Below are positions 8,116 through 14,530 of a stretch of 20,836 nucleotides of DNA, piece by piece. The position numbers and the translations under genes are program-made. Origin of the DNA: DATHTC01 sp035456465. Lineage in GTDB: Bacteria; Actinomycetota; Thermoleophilia; Gaiellales; Gaiellaceae. The stretch covers positions 1 to 20,836 of the forward strand of contig DATIDD010000049.1 in assembly GCA_035456465.1 (NCBI GenBank), in the 5' to 3' direction. The notes under the pieces were generated by a model, which did no database searches, was not told the origin of the DNA, and saw only the letters and a program-made list of their open reading frames with translations. Each line of letters opens with the position of its first letter. Position 1 is the first letter of the stretch.

Positions 8116-10095
8116 GTGCCGCTCGCCCGGATCCCTTCCTGGGCGCTCCTCGCAGCGCTCGTCGTCGGGTCGGCCGCGCTTCGCTTCGCGGGCGCGACCG
8201 GCATGCCGACGCCGTGGATCACGCCCGACGAGACGCTCTACGGGATCCTCGGCCGGTCGCTCTGGCGCGACGGCGAGCTGGCGGTCGTGGGCGAGCCGGT
8301 GCCCTTCTACAGCTTCCTCCACCCGCTGCTCGTGGGGCTGCCGCTCGCGCTCTGGGACGGCGTGACCGGGTACCGCGTCGCGCAGGCCGTGAGCGCGCTC
8401 GCGATGTCCTCGACGGCCGTTCCCGTGTTCCTCTGGGGCCGGCGGCTGATGCGCGACGGCTGGGCCCTCGTCGCCGCCGCCCTGACGGTGGCGATCCCCG
8501 GCGTCGCGCTCTCGGGCCTGTTGATGACCGAGACCGTCTTCTATCCCGTCGTCGCGCTCGCGGCCTGGGCGTTCGCCGCCGCGCTCGAGCGGCCGACGCT
8601 GCTCCGGCAGGCGGCGGTGGTGGCGGCGATCGCGGCCGCGTGCCTGACGCGGCCGCAGGCCCTGATCCTCGTGCCTGCGCTCGCCAGCGCGGCCTGCGTC
8701 GCGGCCGGGCTCCTGCGCGACCGCCGGGTGCTCGTGCGACTGTGGCCGGCGGCGTCCGGGCTCGCCGCCTTCGGGCTCGCGTGGGCGGTGGCGAGCCTCC
8801 GTCGCGAGAGCGGCAACTGGTCACGGACGCTCGGCGGCTACCAGTCGGCCGCAGAGTCGTCGTACCCGCTCGACCGGACGATCGAGGACGTGCTCCGGCA
8901 CATCGGCGGCGTCGTCTGGATCGTCGGGCTCGTCCCGGTGGTCGCGCTGGTCGTGTTGCTCGCGCTCGCGGTCCGGGCGCGCCCACCCGCCGGCGAGGCG
9001 GCGCTGCTCGCGGTCGCCGCGTCGCTCGCCCTCTGGGTCGGGATCGAGGTCGGCGTCGTCGCCACCGGCTACGTGGAGGCCTTCGGCGAGCGCTACCTCC
9101 TGTCGACCGCGCCGCCGCTGTTCCTCGTCCTCTGCCTCTGGCTCGACCGCGGCGCCCCGAGGCCGCGCCTGGTGACAGGGGCCGCCGCGGTCGGTGCGCT
9201 GCTGCTCGTGCTGCTCATCCCCTTCGACGACTGGGTGCGCGTCGCGTCGCTGCCGAACGCGCCGAGCTTCACCGTGCTCTGGCGGGAGGACGCGGCGGAG
9301 GCGGGCTGGATCCTCCCCGCGGTCGCGGCCGCGCTCACCGCGCTGCTGCCGCGGCGCCTGCTCCCGCTGCTCCCCGCGCTGCTCCTCGCCGGGTTCGCGG
9401 TCAGCTCCGTGGCAGCGGCCGACCACATCGAGCGCGCGTCGCGCCTGCTGCGCACGCAGCTCGTCGGCCCCGGCCGCACGTGGGTCGACGACCGCGTCGG
9501 CCGGGACGGGGCGACGTACGTGTACGACGGCGAGGCCAACTGGAACGCGGTCTGGGAGCACGTCTTCTGGAACACGCGGATCACGAGCGTCGCCGACCTG
9601 CCGAACGTGCAGGTGAACGGGCCGATGCCGCAGATCCGGCTCCGGATCGCGCCGGACGGCAGTGTCTCGCCCGAGCCGCACGCACGTCACGCCGTCGTGT
9701 CCAGCTTCTTCGAGCTGCGCGGGGAGCGGGTCGCCGAGGCCGTGCAGCGCGGGATCGGGCAGCGCGCGCTCGTGCTCTGGCGCCTCGACGGGCCGCTCCG
9801 CCTGGGGACGCGCCTGACCGGCGTGCAGGCCAACGGCGACGTCTTCGGCGCGGGCCGCCTGACCGTGTGGGACTGCCGCGCCGGGCGGCCGCTGCTGCTG
9901 ACCCTGCTCGGGAAGTCCGGGAGGCCGATTCAGCTCCTCCAGGACGATCGGGCCGAGCGCACCGTCGAGCTCGCGCCGGGCGAGTCCACCTTCGTCACGG
10001 TCCCGGCCCGGCCGCGCACGCCGGGCGGCGTCTGCACCTTCGACGTCACGAGCGACGGGCTGTTCGGGACGACCCAGTTCCGCTACGAGCGCTGA
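8116..10095 (+). CDS. polytopic membrane glycosyltransferase, GT-C fold (GT39/ArnT-like)
   Basis: A 659-residue integral membrane protein with about a dozen hydrophobic helices across residues 8-440 and a C-terminal extracytoplasmic domain of about 200 residues. The acidic pair Asp38-Glu39 in ITPDETLYG, in the first outer loop, matches the catalytic acidic motif of GT-C enzymes that use polyprenyl-phosphate sugars. Other PMT-like features are VAQAVSALAMSSTAVPVFLWGRRL and the TRPQALILVPAL helix. Substrate is unknown: protein mannosylation, lipid A-like or cell-wall glycan modification are all possible. The GTG start lies 8 bases after a TTTGAT that could be a weak -10, but the 23-nt gap to the anti-sigma gene also allows read-through. 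Family confident, substrate not. Confidence 0.85.
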   Translation: MPLARIPSWALLAALVVGSAALRFAGATGMPTPWITPDETLYGILGRSLWRDGELAVVGEPVPFYSFLHPLLVGLPLALWDGVTGYRVAQAVSALAMSSTAVPVFLWGRRLMRDGWALVAAALTVAIPGVALSGLLMTETVFYPVVALAAWAFAAALERPTLLRQAAVVAAIAAACLTRPQALILVPALASAACVAAGLLRDRRVLVRLWPAASGLAAFGLAWAVASLRRESGNWSRTLGGYQSAAESSYPLDRTIEDVLRHIGGVVWIVGLVPVVALVVLLALAVRARPPAGEAALLAVAASLALWVGIEVGVVATGYVEAFGERYLLSTAPPLFLVLCLWLDRGAPRPRLVTGAAAVGALLLVLLIPFDDWVRVASLPNAPSFTVLWREDAAEAGWILPAVAAALTALLPRRLLPLLPALLLAGFAVSSVAAADHIERASRLLRTQLVGPGRTWVDDRVGRDGATYVYDGEANWNAVWEHVFWNTRITSVADLPNVQVNGPMPQIRLRIAPDGSVSPEPHARHAVVSSFFELRGERVAEAVQRGIGQRALVLWRLDGPLRLGTRLTGVQANGDVFGAGRLTVWDCRAGRPLLLTLLGKSGRPIQLLQDDRAERTVELAPGESTFVTVPARPRTPGGVCTFDVTSDGLFGTTQFRYER

Positions 10096-10142
10096 TCCGC
10101 TACGGGCGCCGAGAGGGAGGCCGCGCCGCCTTCCCGACGCGA

Positions 10143-10176
10143 ACGGGACAAAGCAACAGACTGTTACTTGTCCCGT
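10143..10176. repeat. intergenic palindrome, copy 1
   Basis: Near-perfect dyad at the 3' ends of two convergent genes. The left arm ACGGGACAAAGCAACAG and right arm CTGTTACTTGTCCCGT are mirror images apart from one bulge and one mismatch. It contains the TAA stop of the methyltransferase gene. It shares an 18-bp core (one mismatch) with the copy at 15569-15593. Possible roles: bidirectional terminator, protein-binding palindrome or dispersed repeat. Confidence 0.75.
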
Positions 10177-10922
10177 CTCGATCGGGGTGCGTCCGCGGCG
10201 ACGAGCAGCCACCGCAGCTCGTACTCGACCCGGTCCGGAAGCGACGCCTCCGCCCGCGCGAGTCCCGCGGCGAACTCGTCCTCGCCGAGCAGCCGCAACG
10301 TCGAGATGTAGCGCCCCCGGATCCGCTCGAGCGCGTCGTCACGGCGGAGCGCCGCCCGCTGGACGAGATGCTCGAACGGCCGCGGGAGGAGCCCCGCGGC
10401 CGTCAGCTCGGCCTCCAGACCAGCGGCGTCCGGGAACCGCCGCAGGTCGAGCTCGAGCAGCGAGGGGAAGTAGCGGTTGAGCCAGTAGCCGTCGAAGTGC
10501 GCCGGGTCGAAGGTCGCGGCGGCGAGCCGGCCGCCGTCGCCGAGCACGCGCCTGATCTCGGCGAACGCGGCGGGACGGTCGGCGAGGTGGAGCACGAGCC
10601 GCGCGACGACGCGGTCGAACCAGCCGTCCCGGAACGGGAGCGCCTCCGCCGTCCCGCGCTTCAGCCCGACCGACCGCGGCACGCGCGCGCGGGCGACCTC
10701 GAGCATCTCCTCGCTCGGGTCGATCGCCCAGACCTTCGCCGACCACCGCTCCGCGAGGGCGGCTGCGAGCGTGCCGGTGCCGCAGCCCACCTCGAGCACG
10801 CGCGTGCCGGCGAGCGCGCCGAGCGCGACGAGCCGTGCCGCCAGCTCCCACCAGTTGTCGTCCTGCGGCCGCAGCGCGTCGTAGCTGGCCGCGAGCCCGC
10901 CGAAGTCGGGGCCGGTCGCTAT
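10164..10922 (-). CDS. class I SAM-dependent methyltransferase
   Basis: A Rossmann-fold methyltransferase of about 252 residues: motif I VLEVGCGTG (42-50), an acidic residue ending strand 2 (AIDPSEEML, Asp68), AEALPFRDGWFDRVVARLVLHL and the post-motif RRVLGDGGRLAAATF. It resembles the UbiE/BioC-type Methyltransf_11 family; substrate unknown. The N-terminal FGGLAASYDALRP is usual for the family, so translation must begin at or before it. Yet no ATG, GTG or TTG exists in frame near that point. The only reading that fits is an ATA codon at 10922 overlapping the upstream gene's TAG stop (ATAG). I therefore place the start there, with low confidence in the exact codon. The gene ends inside the palindrome facing the glycosyltransferase gene. 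Confidence 0.85.
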   Translation of the reverse strand: MATGPDFGGLAASYDALRPQDDNWWELAARLVALGALAGTRVLEVGCGTGTLAAALAERWSAKVWAIDPSEEMLEVARARVPRSVGLKRGTAEALPFRDGWFDRVVARLVLHLADRPAAFAEIRRVLGDGGRLAAATFDPAHFDGYWLNRYFPSLLELDLRRFPDAAGLEAELTAAGLLPRPFEHLVQRAALRRDDALERIRGRYISTLRLLGEDEFAAGLARAEASLPDRVEYELRWLLVAADAPRSRRDK

Positions 10923-11146
10923 TCGCCGAGGAGCTCGTCCGGCTCGGTCAGCGCCTCGATCGCCTCCTGCGCCGCCTCGAGCTCGGATTCGCGGACGAGG
11001 ACCTTCTGCGGAGCGTCCTCGGTCGCCGCCGGGTGATGGTCGACCGCGATCACGAGCTCCGACTCGATCCCGGCGTTGCGCAGGATGTCGCGGACCTCCT
11101 CGGCCTCCGCGATGTCCCCTGCGACCGTGAGCTGCACCATCCTCAT
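10919..11146 (-). CDS. DUF2007-family small protein
   Basis: A 75-residue protein matching the DUF2007 pattern: short ferredoxin-like beta-alpha-beta folds with VQLTVAGDIAEAEEVRDILRNAGIESELV, then an acidic C-terminal helix QKVLVRESELEAAQEAIEAL. The family is sometimes labelled putative signal-transducing protein, but no function is established. ATG at 11146 is chosen; a second ATG two codons later is possible. A TAGGCT -10 element lies 9 nt upstream and includes the RNase Z stop codon, so the gene may have its own near-leaderless transcript as well as read-through from RNase Z. Its TAG stop overlaps the start region of the methyltransferase gene. Confidence 0.85.
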   Translation of the reverse strand: MRMVQLTVAGDIAEAEEVRDILRNAGIESELVIAVDHHPAATEDAPQKVLVRESELEAAQEAIEALTEPDELLGE

Positions 11147-11155
11147 GGCGCGGCC

Positions 11156-11161
11156 AGCCTA
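11156..11161 (-). promoter_or_regulatory. -10 element for the DUF2007 gene
   Basis: TAGGCT on the minus strand, 9 nt before the ATG; its first three bases are the RNase Z stop codon. Would give an almost leaderless mRNA. Confidence 0.4.
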
Positions 11162-12145
11162 GACGACTTCCGCCGGCTCCGCCTCGGTTCGCCGCTCTCG
11201 CGCGACGCCGCCCTTTACGAGCCGCGGTGCGCCGCGCTCGGGGAACGGGATCTCGACGACGTCGAAGTCGCGCGGGACGACCGTGTCGGGGAACACGGCG
11301 CGGGCCTCGTCCCGGACGTCGCGGCCCGTGTAGCGGCTCGACACGTGGGTGAGCGCGAGCAGCCGGACGTCGGCGGCCCGCGCGAGCTCCGCCGCCTGCG
11401 CCGCGGTCGAATGGAGCGTCTCCTCCGCCCGCACGCGCTCGTCGTCGCAGAAGGTCGCCTCGTGCACGAGCACGTCGGCGCCGCGCGCGGCGTCGAGGAC
11501 CGAGCCCGCCGGCGCGGTGTCGCCGGCGAGGACGAGCTTCCGGCCGGGGCGCGGCGGCCCGAGCACCTCGTCCGGCCTGACGACGCGGCCGCCGCCGAGC
11601 GTGACCTCCTCTCCGCGCTGCAGCGCCCCCCGCTCCGGGCCCGACGGCACGCCGAGCGCGTCGGCGGCGGCGACGTCGAAACGGCCCGGCCGCGGCGGCT
11701 CGACCAGTGCATAGCCGACCGCGTTGACGCCGTGGGCGACGGCGAACGTCGCAAGCTCGTAGCCGTCGCGCGCGAGCACGTCGCCCGGGCGGAGCTCGAC
11801 GAGCTCGTGCTCGTAGGTGAGCCGCCCGAAGATCCGCCGCAGCGACCCGAACAGGTCGCGGAGCCCCGGCGGCCCGAGGATCGTGATCGGCTCCTCGCGG
11901 CCGCGCAGCGCGAAGCTCTTCAGCATCCCGGGGAGTCCGAGGTAGTGGTCGGCGTGGTAGTGCGTGAGGAAGACCTCGCGGAGGTCGAGGAGCCCGACCT
12001 CCGAGCGCAGGAGCTGCCGCTGCGTGCCCTCGCCGCAGTCGACGAGGAGCCGTTCCCCGCCGCGGCGGACGAGCAGCGCGCTCGGCGCCCGCTGCGCCGT
12101 CGGCATCGAGCCGGCGGTGCCGAGGAAGACGAGGTCCAGGTCCAC
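11159..12145 (-). CDS. rnz: ribonuclease Z (tRNA 3' processing endonuclease)
   Basis: Cleaves the 3' trailer of pre-tRNAs; matters most for tRNAs lacking an encoded CCA, like the tRNA-Arg in this window. The 328-residue product is a full-length metallo-beta-lactamase-fold RNase Z: LGTAGSMPTAQRAPSALLV at the N-terminus, metal motif THYHADHYLGLPG (His62, His64, Asp66, His67), His138 in FAVAHGVNAVGYAL, Asp209 in LAGDT, the HEATF box (228-232), HSTAAQAAELA (245) and LTHVSSRY (His267). The insertion at about 150-200 fits the flexible region of the long RNase Z form. The start is GTG at 12145, 6 nt after a TAGACT -10, so the mRNA is probably leaderless; no Shine-Dalgarno is present. Confidence 0.95.
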   Translation of the reverse strand: MDLDLVFLGTAGSMPTAQRAPSALLVRRGGERLLVDCGEGTQRQLLRSEVGLLDLREVFLTHYHADHYLGLPGMLKSFALRGREEPITILGPPGLRDLFGSLRRIFGRLTYEHELVELRPGDVLARDGYELATFAVAHGVNAVGYALVEPPRPGRFDVAAADALGVPSGPERGALQRGEEVTLGGGRVVRPDEVLGPPRPGRKLVLAGDTAPAGSVLDAARGADVLVHEATFCDDERVRAEETLHSTAAQAAELARAADVRLLALTHVSSRYTGRDVRDEARAVFPDTVVPRDFDVVEIPFPERGAPRLVKGGVARERRTEAEPAEVV

Positions 12146-12151
12146 GCCCGC

Positions 12152-12157
12152 AGTCTA
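12152..12157 (-). promoter_or_regulatory. -10 element for rnz, leaderless type
   Basis: TAGACT on the minus strand followed by 6 nt and then the GTG start. The spacing puts the transcription start at or next to the start codon. Confidence 0.5.
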
Positions 12158-12223
12158 GGAGCGCGGCGGACGATGGCCAGAAGAGGCCGGGGCCAGAGAA
12201 GGCGGGGGCCGGGCCGGCAGGGG

Positions 12224-12469
12224 TCAGGCCGGCGGCAGCACGAGCCGCTGACCGGGGACGATCGTCGTGCCGTCGAGGCGGTTGCGCTCGCGTAGCCTCC
12301 AGACCGCCTCGCGCGGATCGCCCGCGTAGTGCGACTGCGCGATCGCCCAGAGGGTGTCCGCCGGCCGGACGACGTAGACGCGCTCGGGCCCTGCGCCCGT
12401 CGAGGGTCGTGCGAACACGGCCCACGCGACCACGGCGGCGAGGACGACGGCGGCGACTCGGGCGAACAC
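12224..12469 (-). CDS. membrane-anchored LysM protein, SOS-controlled (YneA/Rv2719c-like)
   Basis: An 81-residue protein: one N-terminal membrane segment (about 3-20, VARVAAVVLAAVVAWAVFA type) followed by a single extracytoplasmic LysM peptidoglycan-binding domain (about 31-78: VYVVRPADTLWAIAQSHY ... IVPGQRLVLP). Size and layout match YneA of Bacillus subtilis, an SOS-induced division inhibitor, and recall mycobacterial Rv2719c and corynebacterial DivS. The GTG start at 12469 lies inside a perfect LexA box and 7 nt after a TAGAGT -10; a second box lies just upstream. So the gene is very probably induced by DNA damage and delays division. The division role is inferred from family layout plus regulation. 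lexA itself is not in the window, unlike the usual lexA-linked arrangement. Confidence 0.9.
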   Translation of the reverse strand: MFARVAAVVLAAVVAWAVFARPSTGAGPERVYVVRPADTLWAIAQSHYAGDPREAVWRLRERNRLDGTTIVPGQRLVLPPA

Positions 12470-12476
12470 GTGTTCG
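12463..12476. promoter_or_regulatory. LexA (SOS) box 1, overlapping the LysM start codon
   Basis: CGAACACGTGTTCG, a perfect 14-bp palindrome matching the Gram-positive/actinobacterial LexA consensus CGAACNNNNGTTCG. It covers the predicted transcription start and the GTG codon. Confidence 0.9.
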
Positions 12477-12482
12477 ACTCTA
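12477..12482 (-). promoter_or_regulatory. -10 element for the LysM gene, leaderless type
   Basis: TAGAGT on the minus strand, between the two LexA boxes and 7 nt from the GTG start. LexA bound at either box would block it. Confidence 0.6.
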
Positions 12483-12487
12483 CCACG

Positions 12488-12501
12488 CGAACACGTGTTC
12501 G
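12488..12501. promoter_or_regulatory. LexA (SOS) box 2, upstream of the LysM -10
   Basis: A second identical CGAACACGTGTTCG, centre-to-centre 25 bp from box 1, covering the region between -10 and -35. It lies directly after the stop of the phosphoesterase gene, so the LysM gene is the only gene it can control. Confidence 0.9.
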
Positions 12502-12502
12502 G

Positions 12503-13000
12503 TCAAGGCCCGAGCGCGACCAGCTCCGGCTCGAGCTCCCTGCCGTGGACGTGAAGCATCAGCATCGAGCGCCCCTTCGAGGCGCGGCGGCGCTCGGTCG
12601 GGCTGCCCGGGTTGAGGAGCCACACACCGTCGACGCGGCCGACCTCGGCGACGTGCGTGTGGCCGAAGACGACCGCGTCGCACCCGGGGAACCGGCGCAG
12701 CAGCCGGCCCTCTCTCCCGGCCCGCGGTCCCGGGACGTGGACGACGCCGATCCGCGTCTCCTCCGCCTCCACGATCCGCTCGACTGGCAGCACGTCCCGG
12801 AGCGCGGGCTCGTCGGCATTGCCGCGGACCGCGGCGACCGGCGGCCCGAGCGCGCGGAGCTCGTCGAGGAACACGAGCGACGAGAGGTCGCCGGCATGGA
12901 CGATCAGGTCGGCGCCGCGGAGCCTCGCCGCGCACGCCTCGGGGAGCCGGCGCGCCCCCCGCGGCAGGTGCGTGTCGGAGACGACCCCGACGAGCGTTAC
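12503..13000 (-). CDS. YfcE/MJ0936-like metallophosphoesterase
   Basis: A small calcineurin-like phosphoesterase of about 165 residues with all metal motifs: VVSDTHLP (Asp9, His11), VHAGDLSS (Asp38), VRGNADEP (Asn61), VVHVPG (His88) and FGHTHVAEV (His114, His116), then the family's LLNPGSPTERR. Substrate unknown; relatives hydrolyse phosphodiesters in vitro. The start is puzzling. Sequence up to VGVVSDTH must be included, but in this frame there is no ATG, GTG or TTG near. The codon at the usual overlap position is GTA, sharing GTAA with the TAA stop of the upstream gene. The nearest in-frame GTG lies some 70 codons upstream inside the other gene. I place the start at the GTA; the exact codon is uncertain. 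Confidence 0.85.
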   Translation of the reverse strand, partial: VTLVGVVSDTHLPRGARRLPEACAARLRGADLIVHAGDLSSLVFLDELRALGPPVAAVRGNADEPALRDVLPVERIVEAEETRIGVVHVPGPRAGREGRLLRRFPGCDAVVFGHTHVAEVGRVDGVWLLNPGSPTERRRASKGRSMLMLHVHGRELEPELVALGP

Positions 13001-14436
13001 CGCACCCGCAGCGGCTTGCCGAGGAGGACCGTCGTCCGGGCGGGGTTCGTCGCCGCGGCGAGGCGGATCGCGGACACGTACGTGCCGGCGCGCCGGGCCG
13101 GGCGCAGACGGACGACCGGCGAGCGGTACGCGCGGACGGTCCCGCGGATCCCCTCCCGCGGAGCGGACGCCGCCGCGAGCAGGCGGACGATCTGACGCCG
13201 CGAGACGCCGACCGGCACCCACGCCGCCGTGTAGGTCGCGTCCTCCTCGGCCGTCACCGTGAACGCGCGCGAGCGCGCCGACCAGGTCGCCCTTGCGCCC
13301 ACGACCCCCGTCGCGTGCCGCCAGCGCACCGTCGCCCCGGGACAACCCCGCTCGCGGACGGACGCGATCGCCGCCTTCACCGCGGCGAACGAGTCCTTCG
13401 CGATGCCGTCCGAGCGCAGCAGCCCGCTCTGGAACCGTTCCCGGTCGCGCTCGTCGACGAGGTGGAACAGGCTCAGCGACGCGACCGACGGGTCGCACGC
13501 GGCCATGCGGACGGCCTGGGAGTAGTACCGGCCCTGCGTCAGCTCGTCGATCACCGGCACGTTCTCGAACCCGTCGTAGCCCTCGCCCCAGGCGTCGGTC
13601 TGCCAGCCGAGCTCGTCGAGGTGCACCTCGAGGCCGTCCTCGAACGTCGGCTGGCGCGTCCGCGCGAACGCGTCCCAGAAGGCCTGCTTCAGCCGGTCGA
13701 GGTTCGGCATGCCGATGTTCGGCCAGCGGTAGCCCTTCGTCGGCGCGTCGGTGTTCAGGAGCGGATACGGGTGCTGGCTCAGCGCGTCCATGATCGGCCG
13801 GTTCCGCCGGCTGGCGCGCATCGCGAGCCCGAGCGCGCGCAGGAACCGCACCGGCGAGGTCGACACGTTCGAGCGCGCCTTGCAGAGGTCGTTGCCGCGG
13901 GGCGACAGGGCCACGCCCACCACCTCGACGTCCGCGCTCACGCTCTTCAGCGCGTCGTACATCGTCGCCTGCGCGCGCAGGTACGAGCGGGCCGAGGCGT
14001 TGGCGCAGCGCGCCGTGAACTGCGGCTGCCAGAAGCGCGGCTGGTTCGGCTCGTTGGGCCCGATCCACGTCTTCACCGTCGGCCAGCGACGTGCGGCGAG
14101 CTGCAGCCAGGTGGAGAACGCGGCGAGGTTGACCACCGAGGTGAGCGACGACGCGCGCCGCTGGTAGACGGCGAACGCGATCTCGACGCCGTGATCGGGC
14201 GCGGCCGCCACGAGCCGGTCGATCTCGTCCGCCTGCGGGAGCACCTTGGGGTACGCAGGGTCGAACGTGAGCGAGACGACGTTCCTCGTCATCCCGAGGT
14301 CGGCGACGGTCTCCAGGATCCAGTCGGGCGACGCCTTGCCGAGGTCCTCCGTGACGCCGTACTCGGCCGCCCCGGCGGCGCCGGAGGCGAGGAGCGCCGC
14401 GAGGGCGCAGGCGAGGACCGCAGCGAGCGTCTTCAT
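12997..14436 (-). CDS. secreted glycoside hydrolase-like protein (clan GH-A type barrel)
   Basis: The 479-residue product has a signal peptide (MKTLAAVLACALAALLASGAAGA, about 1-23) and a likely (beta/alpha)8 barrel to about residue 370. WIGPNEPNQ (Glu129) looks like the acid/base NEP of clan A, and VHLDELGWQT (Glu275) like the nucleophile strand; the 146-residue spacing and the intervening QHPYP (221-225) fit that clan. A C-terminal beta-rich region (about 390-479) may bind carbohydrate or the wall. No exact GH family can be assigned by eye, and substrate is unknown. The start is ATG at 14436, where the signal peptide begins, without an obvious Shine-Dalgarno. It follows dgcN by 94 nt, and its TAA stop overlaps the phosphoesterase gene. 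Confidence 0.75.
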   Translation of the reverse strand: MKTLAAVLACALAALLASGAAGAAEYGVTEDLGKASPDWILETVADLGMTRNVVSLTFDPAYPKVLPQADEIDRLVAAAPDHGVEIAFAVYQRRASSLTSVVNLAAFSTWLQLAARRWPTVKTWIGPNEPNQPRFWQPQFTARCANASARSYLRAQATMYDALKSVSADVEVVGVALSPRGNDLCKARSNVSTSPVRFLRALGLAMRASRRNRPIMDALSQHPYPLLNTDAPTKGYRWPNIGMPNLDRLKQAFWDAFARTRQPTFEDGLEVHLDELGWQTDAWGEGYDGFENVPVIDELTQGRYYSQAVRMAACDPSVASLSLFHLVDERDRERFQSGLLRSDGIAKDSFAAVKAAIASVRERGCPGATVRWRHATGVVGARATWSARSRAFTVTAEEDATYTAAWVPVGVSRRQIVRLLAAASAPREGIRGTVRAYRSPVVRLRPARRAGTYVSAIRLAAATNPARTTVLLGKPLRVR

Positions 14437-14496
14437 CGGCAGGAAGGCCCGCGGCGCGGGCGCCGGGAGAATGCACGAACCGCAGGCGCCTCGGAA

Positions 14497-14510
14497 GGGC
14501 CGTGCGGCCC
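14497..14510 (-). terminator. possible weak terminator hairpin after the DUF1611 gene
   Basis: GGGCC, loop of 4, GGCCC in the 94-nt gap between the DUF1611 stop and the glycoside hydrolase start. Only 5 pairs and no T-run, so support is modest. Confidence 0.3.
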
Positions 14511-14530
14511 ATCTTTCGCGGCAGCGGGGC

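Noticed and set aside
10097..10110. 13-base match (GCTACGGGCGCCG) between the spacer after the glycosyltransferase gene and the tRNA-Arg 5' end, considered as an attachment-site remnant
   Set aside because: It matches the 5' rather than the 3' part of the tRNA, is short for such GC-rich DNA, and no integrase or phage gene lies between.
12160..12223. Two imperfect copies of GGCCAGAnnAGGC in the spacer between LysM and rnz
   Set aside because: Short, imperfect and low in complexity; no stable hairpin or known motif. The spacer holds nothing else beyond the rnz -10.
10164..12425. Single 753-codon minus frame that would fuse the methyltransferase to everything upstream
   Set aside because: Only the last 250 codons look like protein; the rest runs out of frame through the DUF2007, rnz and LysM genes, which carry clear motifs and their own starts.
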